DNA of 64,000 nt, from the NCBI RefSeq assembly GCF_000168295.1, contig NZ_AAQJ02000001.1:461001-525000 (forward strand). The letters run 5' to 3'. Positions 1 to 7,082 of the stretch are shown piece by piece; position 1 is the stretch's first letter; every line of letters starts with the position of its first letter. The position numbers and the translations under genes are program-made. The notes beneath the pieces were generated by a model. The model made no database searches, was not told the DNA's origin, and saw only the letters and a program-made list of their open reading frames with translations. The stretch comes from Rickettsiella grylli. GTDB taxonomy: Bacteria > Pseudomonadota > Gammaproteobacteria > Diplorickettsiales > Diplorickettsiaceae.

Positions 1-1127
1 ATTTTTTGACAGGCACAGTAAATTAATTTAAGTAAGGCATTTTCACTGGTAAAAGCCCCTTTATTTTTTGTATATTTGCGTACTTGCCGGTGAAACCCTT
101 CAATAATGTTGGTTGTGTAGATAATACGCCTTAATTCTTCAGGATACTTAAAATACTGGGAAAGCTTATCCCATTGAGTTTGCCAAGACTTAATCACAGC
201 AGGATATTTTTTACCCCATTTTTCATCGAGTTCTAATAGGTGATGCTCGGCTAAGTCCTTGGAACTCGCACGATAAACCAATTTTAAATCAGCCATAAAG
301 GATTTTTGATCTTTGCTGGTCACATACTTTAATGAATGACGGATTTGATGAATCACACAAAGCTGAATTTCTGTCTGGGGGAAAACCTCAGCAATGGCTT
401 CGGGAAAACCTTTTAATCCATCGATGCTGGCAATGAGAATATCCTCAACTCCCCGAGCACGTAAATCATTTAAGACACTTAACCAGAAACGAGAACCTTC
501 ATTTTCAGAAAGATACAGCCCTAAAATTTCTTTACGACCCTGGTTGTTAACCCCTAAAACCGAATAAAAAGCACGGCTACTGACTTTACCTTCAATACGT
601 ACCTTAAAATGCATGGCATCGAGAAATACGATCGGGTACACAGATTCTAGCGGTCTATTTCGCCATTCCGTTATAACCGGCATTAACTTATCGCTTATCA
701 GGCTTATTTTAGCCGCTGAAACCTCAAGACCATACATATCCGCCAGATGGTCTTGGATCGCCTCATAGCTCATCCCAAGTGCATACAGCGATAGTATTTT
801 GTTATCCAAGGATTCGTTTAAAACCGTTTGACGTTTTTTTACCATTTGCGGTTCAAACGTTCCTAGACGGTCTCGGGGTGTTTCCAGCTCAAAACTTTCT
901 GTCTCCGTTTTTAATACTTTACTTGTTTTTCCATTGCGTCGGTTCGATAACTCAGGCGTTTTCGATTCTGATAATAAATGGGATTCTAATTCACCTTCTA
1001 ACGACGCTTCGATAATTTGTTTTATTAACGGCGTTAATATTCCGTCTTTTCCTGTTAACGATTCTCCTGATTTTAGTCGGGCTATCGCTTCAGCTTCAAA
1101 TTCTTTACTCAGTATCGCTTGTTTCAT
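1..1127 (-). CDS. IS256-family transposase, partial (C-terminus outside window)
   Basis: DDE transposase that would catalyse cut-and-paste/copy-out movement of the IS. The start codon is the ATG at 1125-1127, matching the start of copy 2. About 375 codons are inside the window; by comparison with the 407-residue copy 2, about 97 nucleotides including the stop are missing at the left edge. The reading frame is open throughout. The neighbouring sequence on its 5' side (1186 onward) is a patch of gene debris, so nothing suggests that the IS drives a neighbour. Near-identity to copy 2 implies recent transposition. Confidence 0.93.
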   Translation of the reverse strand, partial: MKQAILSKEFEAEAIARLKSGESLTGKDGILTPLIKQIIEASLEGELESHLLSESKTPELSNRRNGKTSKVLKTETESFELETPRDRLGTFEPQMVKKRQTVLNESLDNKILSLYALGMSYEAIQDHLADMYGLEVSAAKISLISDKLMPVITEWRNRPLESVYPIVFLDAMHFKVRIEGKVSSRAFYSVLGVNNQGRKEILGLYLSENEGSRFWLSVLNDLRARGVEDILIASIDGLKGFPEAIAEVFPQTEIQLCVIHQIRHSLKYVTSKDQKSFMADLKLVYRASSKDLAEHHLLELDEKWGKKYPAVIKSWQTQWDKLSQYFKYPEELRRIIYTTNIIEGFHRQVRKYTKNKGAFTSENALLKLIYCACQK

Positions 1128-1185
1128 GTCAACTCCTAAAATTCTTAATTTAGTTTAGCGTTGACACAGTTCCTTGAATACTCCC
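1..1185 (-). mobile_element. IS256-family insertion sequence, copy 1, cut by window edge
   Basis: This is the reverse complement of the complete copy at 2469-3782. It runs from the window edge to 1185, where its outer terminal repeat ends in GAATACTCCC. The transposase-proximal end and non-coding leader are identical in sequence to copy 2 as far as I can follow. The other end, including the second terminal repeat and the target duplication partner of TTAAATTT (1186-1193), lies outside the window. Confidence 0.93.
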
Positions 1186-1283
1186 TTAAATTTTGCTATT
1201 TTTTGGAGTTATCTATAAATACATAATCTAATCGATGAATGATTTCTGCTAAGGTACAAGTTCTACCTATGCTAAACAAAGAA

Positions 1284-1535
1284 TTACTTAATGTAAGGTT
1301 TTGATTGATGCTCTCTATTATACCAATTTTGAATGTATTCTTGGGCAAGCTTAATATCGGTGATGAAAACTAAATTCTCAGCATTACGTTTTTGTGCGCT
1401 ATCGGTAAAGTTAAAAGAGCCCGTAATAACTTCTTTTTTATCAATAATCATGATCTTGTTATGGGCAATAGCAGGCTTTGTATCAATCCAAACAGGAATA
1501 CCTGCATCAACAATATAATGTAACAGGCTCCATTT
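1284..1535 (-). pseudogene. Phospholipase D-like nuclease, C-terminal fragment
   Basis: The minus-strand frame is open for about 83 codons and encodes a recognisable HKD half: H-N-K-I-M-I-I-D-K followed by a G-S-F-N-F-T segment, the signature of PLD-superfamily nucleases (Nuc/BfiL type and the endonucleases found in conjugative elements). A complete enzyme of this kind has a longer N-terminal part that forms the hydrophobic leader and dimer interface; here an in-frame stop (TGA, 1536-1538) and unrelated sequence lie upstream, so only the C-terminal half remains. It ends at TAA 1284-1286. It sits between the two IS copies in a zone of gene fragments and is probably not expressed. Confidence 0.75.
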
Positions 1536-1596
1536 TCAAGCTGAATAATTGGAGTCATGCCCCTCATTTTTATAACGTTCCTTTGTTTAAACGGGA

Positions 1597-1731
1597 TTAT
1601 TTTATCTGGCATCGTTTCGTGTCAATTAACGGATAAAGATAGCCTTGCGCTTCGTTCATCTGCACAAAATATAAAATATCCGAAAAATGTTTGCGTAAGT
1701 TCTTCTCAAAAAAGGAATCTGGTTCAGGCTT
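1597..1731 (-). pseudogene. Rpn-family nuclease, internal N-terminal fragment
   Basis: On the minus strand a frame reads K-P-E-P-D-S-F-F-E-K-N-L-R-K-H-F-S-D-I-L-Y and then M-N-E-A-Q-G-Y-L-Y, which lines up with residues of the intact Rpn protein at 5998-6924 (I-E-P-G-S-F...L-K-Q-H-H-S-D-I-L-Y...M-H-G-Y-V-Y). It carries the conserved S-D-I-L-Y aspartate but degenerates before the E-H-Q-S catalytic segment and stops at TAA 1597-1599. Its 5' end overlaps, in another frame, the 3' end of the next Rpn copy, so it looks like a recombination scar between Rpn paralogues. Confidence 0.65.
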
Positions 1732-1837
1732 TTTCTTCAACTAAACTTAACACTTCATTTTCAGATAAATTGGTTAGATCTTGAATATATTGAATGGATC
1801 GACCTTGAGTGATAAGCTTTTTAGCAATAGTTATCGC
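1690..1837 (-). repeat. Inverted copy of Rpn 3'-end repeat (partner 6811-6956)
   Basis: About 148 bp that closely match 6811-6956 in opposite orientation. The repeat covers the last ~38 codons of two Rpn genes and continues about 35 bp past both stop codons. Only scattered substitutions separate the copies, far fewer than between the upstream parts of the same genes. Confidence 0.85.
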
Positions 1838-2468
1838 TTCTTCATATCGACCTTCTTGCCGACCTTGCTGTAGGCCCTGCTGTAGGCCTCTTTGTTCAAG
1901 TTGTTGTGCGAATGTCATAATAACCTCAGTTTGTTGGGGGAAGGCTCCTACTAACTCCTTAATTAATACCCTATCTGCTTGTGGTTCAGTTTCATCTTGA
2001 GTCGTTGATAACACATAGTTTAGCATATCACTCAGATAGGAAATATTAAGCTGTTTGATTACATTTTGCACAAGCTGAGTTTTGAGCATTTTCCGCATAA
2101 TTGATAGAAAATTCTTATCCCGATGGTGTTTAAATAACATTTCCATGAGGGAAAGAAGGCCATGCTGGCTAATTTCCTCATCTGATAGGACAGTAAGGTC
2201 TATCAGCTTAAATGGCTTGAAAGCGACTTTACGTGCTAATTCAGAGTCTTCAAAGTTGTCATAAAGGTCTGTGGAATGTGGATAAGGCGACACTTCTCCA
2301 TGATAAATACATAATGGCAAAATAATGGGTAGTTTTTTATGCCCTTGTTGAAGGTGTTCGTGGCTGAGAGAAACAATATAGTGAAGTAAACGAAAAGCCA
2401 TTAACTCATCGTTAGCCGTTGACTCATGCTCTACTAGGAAAAAAAGGTAGCCTGATTTCTCATTGATT
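1724..2468 (-). pseudogene. Rpn-family recombination-promoting nuclease/putative transposase, 3' part, split by IS256
   Basis: This is the C-terminal three quarters of a PD-(D/E)XK-type Rpn (YhgA-like) protein. An ATG exists at 2399-2401, but the frame is open upstream to the IS junction at 2468 and encodes E-K-S-G-Y-L-F-F-L-V-E-H-E-S-T, the catalytic E-x-E/Q segment of the family. The missing N-terminal part is on the far side of the IS at 3783-3945, and joining the two at the 8-bp target duplication restores one continuous frame. The C-terminus has the Q-Q-G-L-Q-Q-G-R-Q-E-G linker and ends S-L-V-E-E-K-A, identical to the intact paralogue. It is inactivated by insertion. Confidence 0.88.
2461..2468. 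repeat. 8-bp target site duplication, left
   Basis: CATTGATT immediately outside the left end of IS copy 2, repeated at 3783-3790. Eight base pairs is the usual duplication length for IS256-family elements. Confidence 0.9.
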
Positions 2469-3782
2469 GGGAGTATTCAAGGAACTGTGTCAACGCTAAA
2501 CTAAATTAAGAATTTTAGGAGTTGACATGAAACAAGCGATACTGAGTAAAGAATTTGAAGCTGAAGCGATAGCCCGACTAAAATCAGGAGAATCGTTAAC
2601 AGGAAAAGACGGAATATTAACGCCGTTAATAAAACAAATTATCGAAGCGTCGTTAGAAGGTGAATTAGAATCCCATTTATTATCAGAATCGAAAACGCCT
2701 GAGTTATCGAACCGACGCAATGGAAAAACAAGTAAAGTATTAAAAACGGAGACAGAAAGTTTTGAGCTGGAAACACCCCGAGACCGTCTAGGAACGTTTG
2801 AACCGCAAATGGTAAAAAAACGTCAAACGGTTTTAAACGAATCCTTGGATAACAAAATACTATCGCTGTATGCACTTGGGATGAGCTATGAGGCGATCCA
2901 AGACCATCTGGCGGATATGTATGGTCTTGAGGTTTCAGCGGCTAAAATAAGCCTGATAAGCGATAAGTTAATGCCGGTTATAACGGAATGGCGAAATAGA
3001 CCGCTAGAATCTGTGTACCCGATCGTATTTCTCGATGCCATGCATTTTAAGGTACGTATTGAAGGTAAAGTCAGTAGCCGTGCTTTTTATTCGGTTTTAG
3101 GGGTTAACAACCAGGGTCGTAAAGAAATTTTAGGGCTGTATCTTTCTGAAAATGAAGGTTCTCGTTTCTGGTTAAGTGTCTTAAATGATTTACGTGCTCG
3201 GGGAGTTGAGGATATTCTCATTGCCAGCATCGATGGATTAAAAGGTTTTCCCGAAGCCATTGCTGAGGTTTTCCCCCAGACAGAAATTCAGCTTTGTGTG
3301 ATTCATCAAATCCGTCATTCATTAAAGTATGTGACCAGCAAAGATCAAAAATCCTTTATGGCTGATTTAAAATTGGTTTATCGTGCGAGTTCCAAGGACT
3401 TAGCCGAGCATCACCTATTAGAACTCGATGAAAAATGGGGTAAAAAATATCCTGCTGTGATTAAGTCTTGGCAAACTCAATGGGATAAGCTTTCCCAGTA
3501 TTTTAAGTATCCTGAAGAATTAAGGCGTATTATCTACACAACCAACATTATTGAAGGGTTTCACCGGCAAGTACGCAAATATACAAAAAATAAAGGGGCT
3601 TTTACCAGTGAAAATGCCTTACTTAAATTAATTTACTGTGCCTGTCAAAAAATACTAGAAAAGTGGTGCCAGCCCCTGCATAATTGGGCTTTAATTGCTT
3701 CTCAACTGCAGATATTTTTTGATGGCAGGCTAAATTTACAGTTACGATAAATTATTAATGACACAGTTTGGTGAACACTCTC
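2469..3782 (+). mobile_element. IS256-family insertion sequence, copy 2, complete (1314 bp)
   Basis: Complete element bounded by imperfect terminal inverted repeats: GGGAGTATTCAAGGAACTG at the left end and, read inward from the right end, GAGAGTGTTCACCAAACTG. The 23-bp ends agree at 18 positions. It is flanked by the 8-bp direct repeat CATTGATT (2461-2468 and 3783-3790), so the boundaries are firm. It carries one transposase gene and interrupts an Rpn-family gene. It is in inverted orientation relative to copy 1. Confidence 0.95.
2527..3750 (+). CDS. IS256-family (mutator-type) transposase
   Basis: A 407-residue DDE transposase of normal length for IS256 relatives. The candidate catalytic residues are visible: the first Asp in I-V-F-L-D-A-M-H-F, the second in I-A-S-I-D-G-L-K-G-F, and the Glu in T-N-I-I-E-G-F-H-R, the family hallmark. 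The N-terminal ~110 residues form the basic DNA-binding part. The ATG follows the leader motif AGGAG (2517-2521) by a short gap. The gene is intact with no frameshift, so this copy could be active; the perfect target duplication also argues for a recent insertion. Confidence 0.96.
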   Translation: MKQAILSKEFEAEAIARLKSGESLTGKDGILTPLIKQIIEASLEGELESHLLSESKTPELSNRRNGKTSKVLKTETESFELETPRDRLGTFEPQMVKKRQTVLNESLDNKILSLYALGMSYEAIQDHLADMYGLEVSAAKISLISDKLMPVITEWRNRPLESVYPIVFLDAMHFKVRIEGKVSSRAFYSVLGVNNQGRKEILGLYLSENEGSRFWLSVLNDLRARGVEDILIASIDGLKGFPEAIAEVFPQTEIQLCVIHQIRHSLKYVTSKDQKSFMADLKLVYRASSKDLAEHHLLELDEKWGKKYPAVIKSWQTQWDKLSQYFKYPEELRRIIYTTNIIEGFHRQVRKYTKNKGAFTSENALLKLIYCACQKILEKWCQPLHNWALIASQLQIFFDGRLNLQLR

Positions 3783-3790
3783 CATTGATT
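3783..3790. repeat. 8-bp target site duplication, right
   Basis: CATTGATT directly after the right end of IS copy 2, partner of 2461-2468. Confidence 0.9.
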
Positions 3791-3945
3791 TCGCATTTAT
3801 AGATAATATCACTATGAATTTCTTTTAGTTCTGGGACAATAAAGCTTTTTTCAGTTAATTGAAGCGTATTAATATCTATAACTTTATAAATTTCCTGAGG
3901 TAAATAAACCTTTAAGAAATCGATAGCTATCTTTTTGCTAATTCT
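3783..3945 (-). pseudogene. Rpn-family nuclease, 5' part, split by IS256
   Basis: The minus-strand frame encodes K-K-I-A-I-D-F-L-K-V-Y-L-P followed by ...E-I-H-S-D-I-I-Y-K-C-E-I-N, the N-terminal part of the Rpn fold, including the conserved S-D-I-I-Y aspartate. It runs into the IS at 3783 and continues as E-K-S-G-Y-L-F-F at 2460 once the duplication is removed. Upstream the frame hits TAA at 3946-3948, and the usual H-D-x-L-F-K-K start of the family is absent. The gene had therefore probably already lost its first 20-25 codons, or that part was replaced by the small gene at 3927-4067 that overlaps it in another frame. Confidence 0.8.
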
Positions 3946-4067
3946 TTAAACACATCCGAGTACTTTTTTAAGCATTTTTTTGTAGCTCTTTTTACTTCGT
4001 CTTTTGAAGCATAAACTATCTTTATGTTATCTTGTTTTTTTTCATTCGAAATTTTATCATTTTTCAT
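3927..4067 (-). CDS. Small basic protein of 46 residues, function unknown
   Basis: A short Lys-rich frame (starts M-K-N-D-K, ends K-E-L-A-K-R) whose ATG overlaps the TGA stop of the upstream ribbon-helix-helix gene in an ATGA quartet (4064-4067), which suggests translational coupling. The I-V-Y-A-S-K-D-E-V...K-K-Y-S-D-V-F-K-E-L segment reads like a small helical protein. I do not recognise a named family. Its 3' end overlaps the broken 5' end of the Rpn pseudogene. It could be a toxin-antitoxin partner of the gene before it, but that is speculation from layout only. Confidence 0.5.
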   Translation of the reverse strand: MKNDKISNEKKQDNIKIVYASKDEVKRATKKCLKKYSDVFKELAKR

Positions 4068-4255
4068 AATTTAGTTTCATCTAAATTAATTTTTCCATCT
4101 ACATAAGCTTTCATCAATTTACAAAGCGTTTCTTTTATATCCATATCTATAGAAGTAACTTTTAATTTAAAAGATTTTTTCAAACCTGCAGGTACATCGA
4201 ATGTCATTCTTGTAACTCTATCTGATTCAGAGATGAGTTTTTTCGGTTTAGTCAT
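4064..4255 (-). CDS. Ribbon-helix-helix (ParG/CopG-like) DNA-binding protein
   Basis: 63 residues. A short basic N-terminus is followed by V-T-R-M-T-F-D-V-P (beta strand) and two predicted helices, K-K-S-F-K-L-K and I-K-E-T-L-C-K-L-M-K-A-Y-V-D, the layout of small RHH repressors and ParG-type plasmid partition proteins. No ParF/ParA ATPase gene is adjacent, so a partition role is not supported. It is transcribed divergently from the HicAB genes across a 158-bp AT-rich gap and overlaps the next small gene by 4 bp. It is most likely an autoregulating antitoxin-like or partition-like repressor. Confidence 0.6.
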   Translation of the reverse strand: MTKPKKLISESDRVTRMTFDVPAGLKKSFKLKVTSIDMDIKETLCKLMKAYVDGKINLDETKL

Positions 4256-4318
4256 TAGCTATTCTCTACTAAATTAATTGCTATATAATAAATTATACTT
4301 TAAAAATTTAAAAACAGT

Positions 4319-4347
4319 TTGACTTAGAGTTATATTTAAATTAAACT
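4319..4347 (+). promoter_or_regulatory. Candidate sigma70 promoter for hicAB
   Basis: TTGACT (4319-4324) and TAAACT (4342-4347) separated by 17 bp, about 65 bp before the hicA start. The surrounding gap is very AT-rich, so a chance match is possible. Confidence 0.4.
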
Positions 4348-4413
4348 TTAAATAAAGTTAAGAAGTAATATTTTTTTACTACAAGCCTTTAATTTGATAT
4401 CGTATATAGTATA

Positions 4414-4662
4414 ATGACAAAAAGAGAAAAGATAATAACCTCTATTTTAAATAACCCTAAAGGGGTTAGATTTGAAGATGCTTGTAAAATAGCAAATTGG
4501 CTAGGATTTACTCATAAGGGTGGACAAGGATCTCATAGAGCTTTTGCTAAGGAAGGAGAGCCAGCCTTATTAAATTTTCAAAATCGGAATGGTTATATAC
4601 CATCATATCAGGCAAAACAGTTAATTGAGATGATAGAAAGATATGCAAAAAGAGAAATTTAA
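4414..4662 (+). CDS. hicA: HicA-family mRNA interferase toxin
   Basis: 82 residues with the double-stranded-RNA-binding-like HicA fold. The catalytic G-S-H-R-A-F segment holds the histidine that HicA toxins use for RNA cleavage, and the C-terminal part N-R-N-G-Y-I-P-S-Y-Q-A-K-Q-L is also typical. It is slightly longer than many HicA proteins because of an N-terminal helical extension. It is followed by hicB with a 20-bp overlap (4643-4662), which indicates coupled translation of toxin and antitoxin. Type II toxin-antitoxin pairs are often part of mobile regions, consistent with the IS and Rpn debris around it. Confidence 0.85.
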   Translation: MTKREKIITSILNNPKGVRFEDACKIANWLGFTHKGGQGSHRAFAKEGEPALLNFQNRNGYIPSYQAKQLIEMIERYAKREI

Positions 4663-4996
4663 ATACCCAATAGAAGTTTTCTGGAGCGAGGAAGACGAAG
4701 GTTATATCGCCACTGTACCGGATTTGGCAGGCTGCTCAGCTTGGGGAGCTACGGAAGAAGATGCCGTCCATGAAATACATGATGCAGCAAAAGCATGGGT
4801 AAAAGCAGCAACTAAATCGGGTCGTACAGTACCAGAACCTAGTACACAAACACACTATAGTGGAAAATTTTTAATGCGCTTGCCTAAGCGTTTACATGCT
4901 GATTTAGCGCGCAGTGCTAAAGTACAAGGAGTTAGTTTAAATCAGTATGTACTTTATTTGTTAACCGAAAAACATTCAGGACTTTATCAGCATTAA
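4643..4996 (+). CDS. hicB: HicB-family antitoxin
   Basis: 117 residues. The N-terminal half has the degenerate RNase H-like HicB fold (Y-P-I-E-V-F-W-S-E-E-D-E-G-Y-I-A and V-P-D-L-A-G-C). The C-terminal segment P-K-R-L-H-A-D-L-A-R-S-A-K-V-Q-G-V-S-L-N is a ribbon-helix-helix DNA-binding domain that normally represses the operon. Start codon within the hicA 3' end in another frame. A 10-bp inverted repeat follows the gene (5020-5045). Confidence 0.87.
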   Translation: MQKEKFKYPIEVFWSEEDEGYIATVPDLAGCSAWGATEEDAVHEIHDAAKAWVKAATKSGRTVPEPSTQTHYSGKFLMRLPKRLHADLARSAKVQGVSLNQYVLYLLTEKHSGLYQH

Positions 4997-5019
4997 AGAA
5001 CATTAAGACCAAGAAGCGT

Positions 5020-5045
5020 TCCCTAGGAGGACCAACTCCTAGGGA
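5020..5045 (+). terminator. Hairpin after hicB
   Basis: Perfect 10-bp arms TCCCTAGGAG / CTCCTAGGGA with a 6-nt loop. There is no T-run after the stem, only CATTTAAC, so it may be a weak terminator, an mRNA-stabilising hairpin, or a leader structure for the gene at 5078. Confidence 0.45.
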
Positions 5046-5077
5046 CATTTAACACAACCAACTGAAAGGAGTTAGTT

Positions 5078-5323
5078 ATGACCGCAGACGTCAGTTTAGA
5101 GCAATTCGTCCATCTAAAACAACCCGCTTGTGATTATCTATCGCAAGCTTATGAAATTTCTTACCGACTCAATGATTTAATAGAAGCATTAAAAGAGCTT
5201 TTATCGCTTATTCAAGAATATACAAGATCCTCACACACTCTATTTGATAAAGGACAGATACCCGTTAAAGATCTTGAAAATCTATACATTTGCCAAGTTC
5301 AAGGAATTAAAACCTGCGGCTAG
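5078..5323 (+). CDS. Small hypothetical protein, 81 residues
   Basis: A short, largely helical acidic protein with no motif I recognise. The start is well supported by GAAAGGAG seven bases upstream. A stem-loop precedes the ribosome site. After its stop, another frame still reads A-A-K-D-I-E-A-F-N-G-F-E-I-Y-S-K-A-L-E-K-L-E-K, coding-like, so the gene may originally have been longer and now be frameshifted near 5315-5325. It belongs to a cluster of small leader-like genes (5078-5910) between the HicAB pair and an Rpn gene. Confidence 0.5.
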   Translation: MTADVSLEQFVHLKQPACDYLSQAYEISYRLNDLIEALKELLSLIQEYTRSSHTLFDKGQIPVKDLENLYICQVQGIKTCG

Positions 5324-5640
5324 CCGCTAAAGATATTGAAGCTTTTAATGGTTTTGAGATCTATTCAAAAGCTTTAGAAAAATTAGAAAAACAGGAGATA
5401 ACACATGTGTAACTTTAGTACGCACGTTTCTTTAAGATCAAGCGATCCATCTTAAAAGCATTCCTAGGTTTGGCAGTGATATTAATCACCTTAGAAGGAG
5501 TTCATATGTTGATTTACTAACCAATAAATAAAACCAAGCATAATTATTAAATTGCCTAACCCCGTTAAGGGGACACCGATAAAGTGTTTCCGCACTCTAC
5601 CGGTGTCTGGCCACAACCAATTCTAGAGGAGAATTGAATC
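5324..5640 (+). other. Gene debris and hairpins between two small genes
   Basis: 5326-5413 reads as a helical coding remnant (A-F-N-G-F-E-I-Y-S-K-A-L-E-K) with no start. Two short starts with good ribosome sites follow but stop quickly (ATG 5405, 16 residues; ATG at about 5505, 4 codons). Hairpins CCCC/GGGG (5560-5572) and GACACCG/CGGTGTC (5572-5607) lie just before the gene at 5641. No function is assigned. Confidence 0.45.
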
Positions 5641-5910
5641 ATGGTTAAACACAGCTTATCGCGATCACTCGATCGACGCAAATTACACGAACTAGAAGAC
5701 TATTTAGAACAACAAGCGCTTATTTTAGATTATATAAAAAAAGCCAAAGCAAAAGCTTACATCGCCTTATCCAATGATTTTTTAGATTATGATCCAGAAA
5801 TTATCCACGACTACTTAGGGGTGAGTGATCGACTAGAAATCATTACCACGATGTTTGAAAATTTGATGGCTAGTTTTGATGATATTCAACCTTATTTGAT
5901 GGTAGCCTAA
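5641..5910 (+). CDS. Small hypothetical protein, 89 residues
   Basis: A helical acidic protein beginning M-V-K-H-S-L-S-R-S-L-D-R-R-K-L and ending Q-P-Y-L-M-V-A. No recognisable domain. The start is supported by AGAGGAG at 5623-5629 and by the hairpin leader layout shared with the gene at 5078. It is followed at once by a strong stem-loop terminator (5915-5954), which shows it ends a transcription unit. I infer an accessory gene of the mobile region; the function is unknown. Confidence 0.55.
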   Translation: MVKHSLSRSLDRRKLHELEDYLEQQALILDYIKKAKAKAYIALSNDFLDYDPEIIHDYLGVSDRLEIITTMFENLMASFDDIQPYLMVA

Positions 5911-5914
5911 ATAA

Positions 5915-5954
5915 AAGATGAGGGGAAATTTAAGATTTCTTTTCCCCTCATCTT
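5915..5954 (+). terminator. Rho-independent-type terminator
   Basis: Perfect 14-bp arms AAGATGAGGGGAAA / TTTCCCCTCATCTT with a 12-nt loop, directly after the stop of the 89-residue gene. The stem is long and ends in an A/T-rich base. Confidence 0.65.
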
Positions 5955-5997
5955 CCGTTAGAATTCTTTGCTCAATCACAATAAGGATAACAAAACC

Positions 5998-6924
5998 GTG
6001 TCGATTCAGATTCATAATGCGCACGATGCCATTTTTAAGACGTTTTTTACGGATATTGAAGTCGCAACCCACTTCATCACGATTTATTTACCCAAACACA
6101 TGAAACAAGCCTGTGATTTTTCGACGTTAAAGATTGAGCCCGGGTCTTTTGTCGATGCAGATCTGAAACAACATCATTCTGATATTTTGTACTCGTTGAA
6201 AGTCAATGGGATGCACGGTTATGTTTATCTTAATCTCGAACATCAAAGCACAGCAGAAGAACTGATGCCTTTTCGCATGCACCGCTATAAAGTGGCCATT
6301 ATGCAGCAGCATCTAAACCAAGGAAACAAAAAATTACCGCTGGTTATTTCGATGCTTTTCTACCATGGGAAAGGTCAGTACCCTTATTGCTTAAAGCTCA
6401 TCGATTGCGTTGAGGACACGCCCTTTGCAAAAGCACATTTCTTTGATGATCCGCTGCTTATCGATCTCAATGTACTGCCGGATGAGGAGATCTATCGACA
6501 CAAACAGCTTGCTTTCTTAGAAATTGTTCAAAAACATATTTTTACCAGAGATCTAGAGGATATTGCCGATCATATTGTAAGGCTGGTTAAACAGGTAAAG
6601 CCTGATCATGATTTGTTCAATCAATTGGTATATTATATGTTAGTCAAAGGTGAGACCGCCAATGTGAACCAGGTGATTGAGAAGCTTAAAACCATCGAAG
6701 ACTATGAGGAAGATATTATGAATGCAGCACAGCAATTAAAACAGCAAGGTCGGCAAGAAGGTCTGTACGAAGGTCGGCAAGAAGGTCTACAGAAAGGAGA
6801 GTACCGTAAAGCGATAACTATTGCTAAAAAGCTTATCGCTGAAGGTCGATCGATTCAATATATTCAAGATCTAACCAATTTATCTGAAAATGAAGTGTTA
6901 AGTTTAGTTGAAGAAAAAGCGTGA
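5998..6924 (+). CDS. Rpn-family recombination-promoting nuclease/putative transposase
   Basis: 308 residues, intact. I choose GTG at 5998 because AAGGA lies 11 bases upstream, while the longer frame opens with TTG at 5968 without a ribosome site. The N-terminal H-D-A-I-F-K-T-F-F-T-D motif, then H-S-D-I-L-Y and Y-V-Y-L-N-L-E-H-Q-S, are the conserved D...E-x-Q core of the PD-(D/E)XK Rpn/YhgA family. E. coli Rpn proteins are DNA endonucleases that promote RecA-independent recombination. The C-terminal linker repeats Q-E-G-L-Y-E-G-R-Q-E-G-L. The last ~38 codons are nearly identical to the broken paralogue at 1724. Confidence 0.88.
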   Translation: MSIQIHNAHDAIFKTFFTDIEVATHFITIYLPKHMKQACDFSTLKIEPGSFVDADLKQHHSDILYSLKVNGMHGYVYLNLEHQSTAEELMPFRMHRYKVAIMQQHLNQGNKKLPLVISMLFYHGKGQYPYCLKLIDCVEDTPFAKAHFFDDPLLIDLNVLPDEEIYRHKQLAFLEIVQKHIFTRDLEDIADHIVRLVKQVKPDHDLFNQLVYYMLVKGETANVNQVIEKLKTIEDYEEDIMNAAQQLKQQGRQEGLYEGRQEGLQKGEYRKAITIAKKLIAEGRSIQYIQDLTNLSENEVLSLVEEKA

Positions 6925-6956
6925 ATCAGATTCCTTTGTAGAAGAACTTACGCAAA
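6811..6956 (+). repeat. Rpn 3'-end repeat (partner 1690-1837, inverted)
   Basis: The 3' end of the intact Rpn gene plus about 32 bp downstream, nearly identical to 1690-1837. The downstream part itself resembles an internal piece of an Rpn gene (K-P-E-S-D-S-F-V-E-E-L in a shifted frame). Confidence 0.85.
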
Positions 6957-7082
6957 TTCTTTCTTTTATTTAGGAAAAGAGGTAGACACAAGTTCTCTAT
7001 TCTCCAAATTGAGTATGCAGATATACATTTATTTTGAATGCAGATATAGTCACGATTGTAACTCGTAGAACATGCTGCCGAG

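Noticed and set aside
779-1158. Plus-strand frames opposite the transposase
   Set aside because: The same frames appear mirrored at 2496-2875 opposite copy 2. They are shadows of the transposase gene with no ribosome site.
1557-1784. Plus-strand 75-residue frame
   Set aside because: It lies opposite Rpn fragments that have clear homology on the minus strand, and it has no start signal.
1-3782. Two inverted IS256 copies could form a composite transposon
   Set aside because: Copy 2 has its own 8-bp target duplication at both of its ends and interrupts an Rpn gene whose halves lie on both sides, so it inserted alone. The segment between the copies is gene debris, not cargo.
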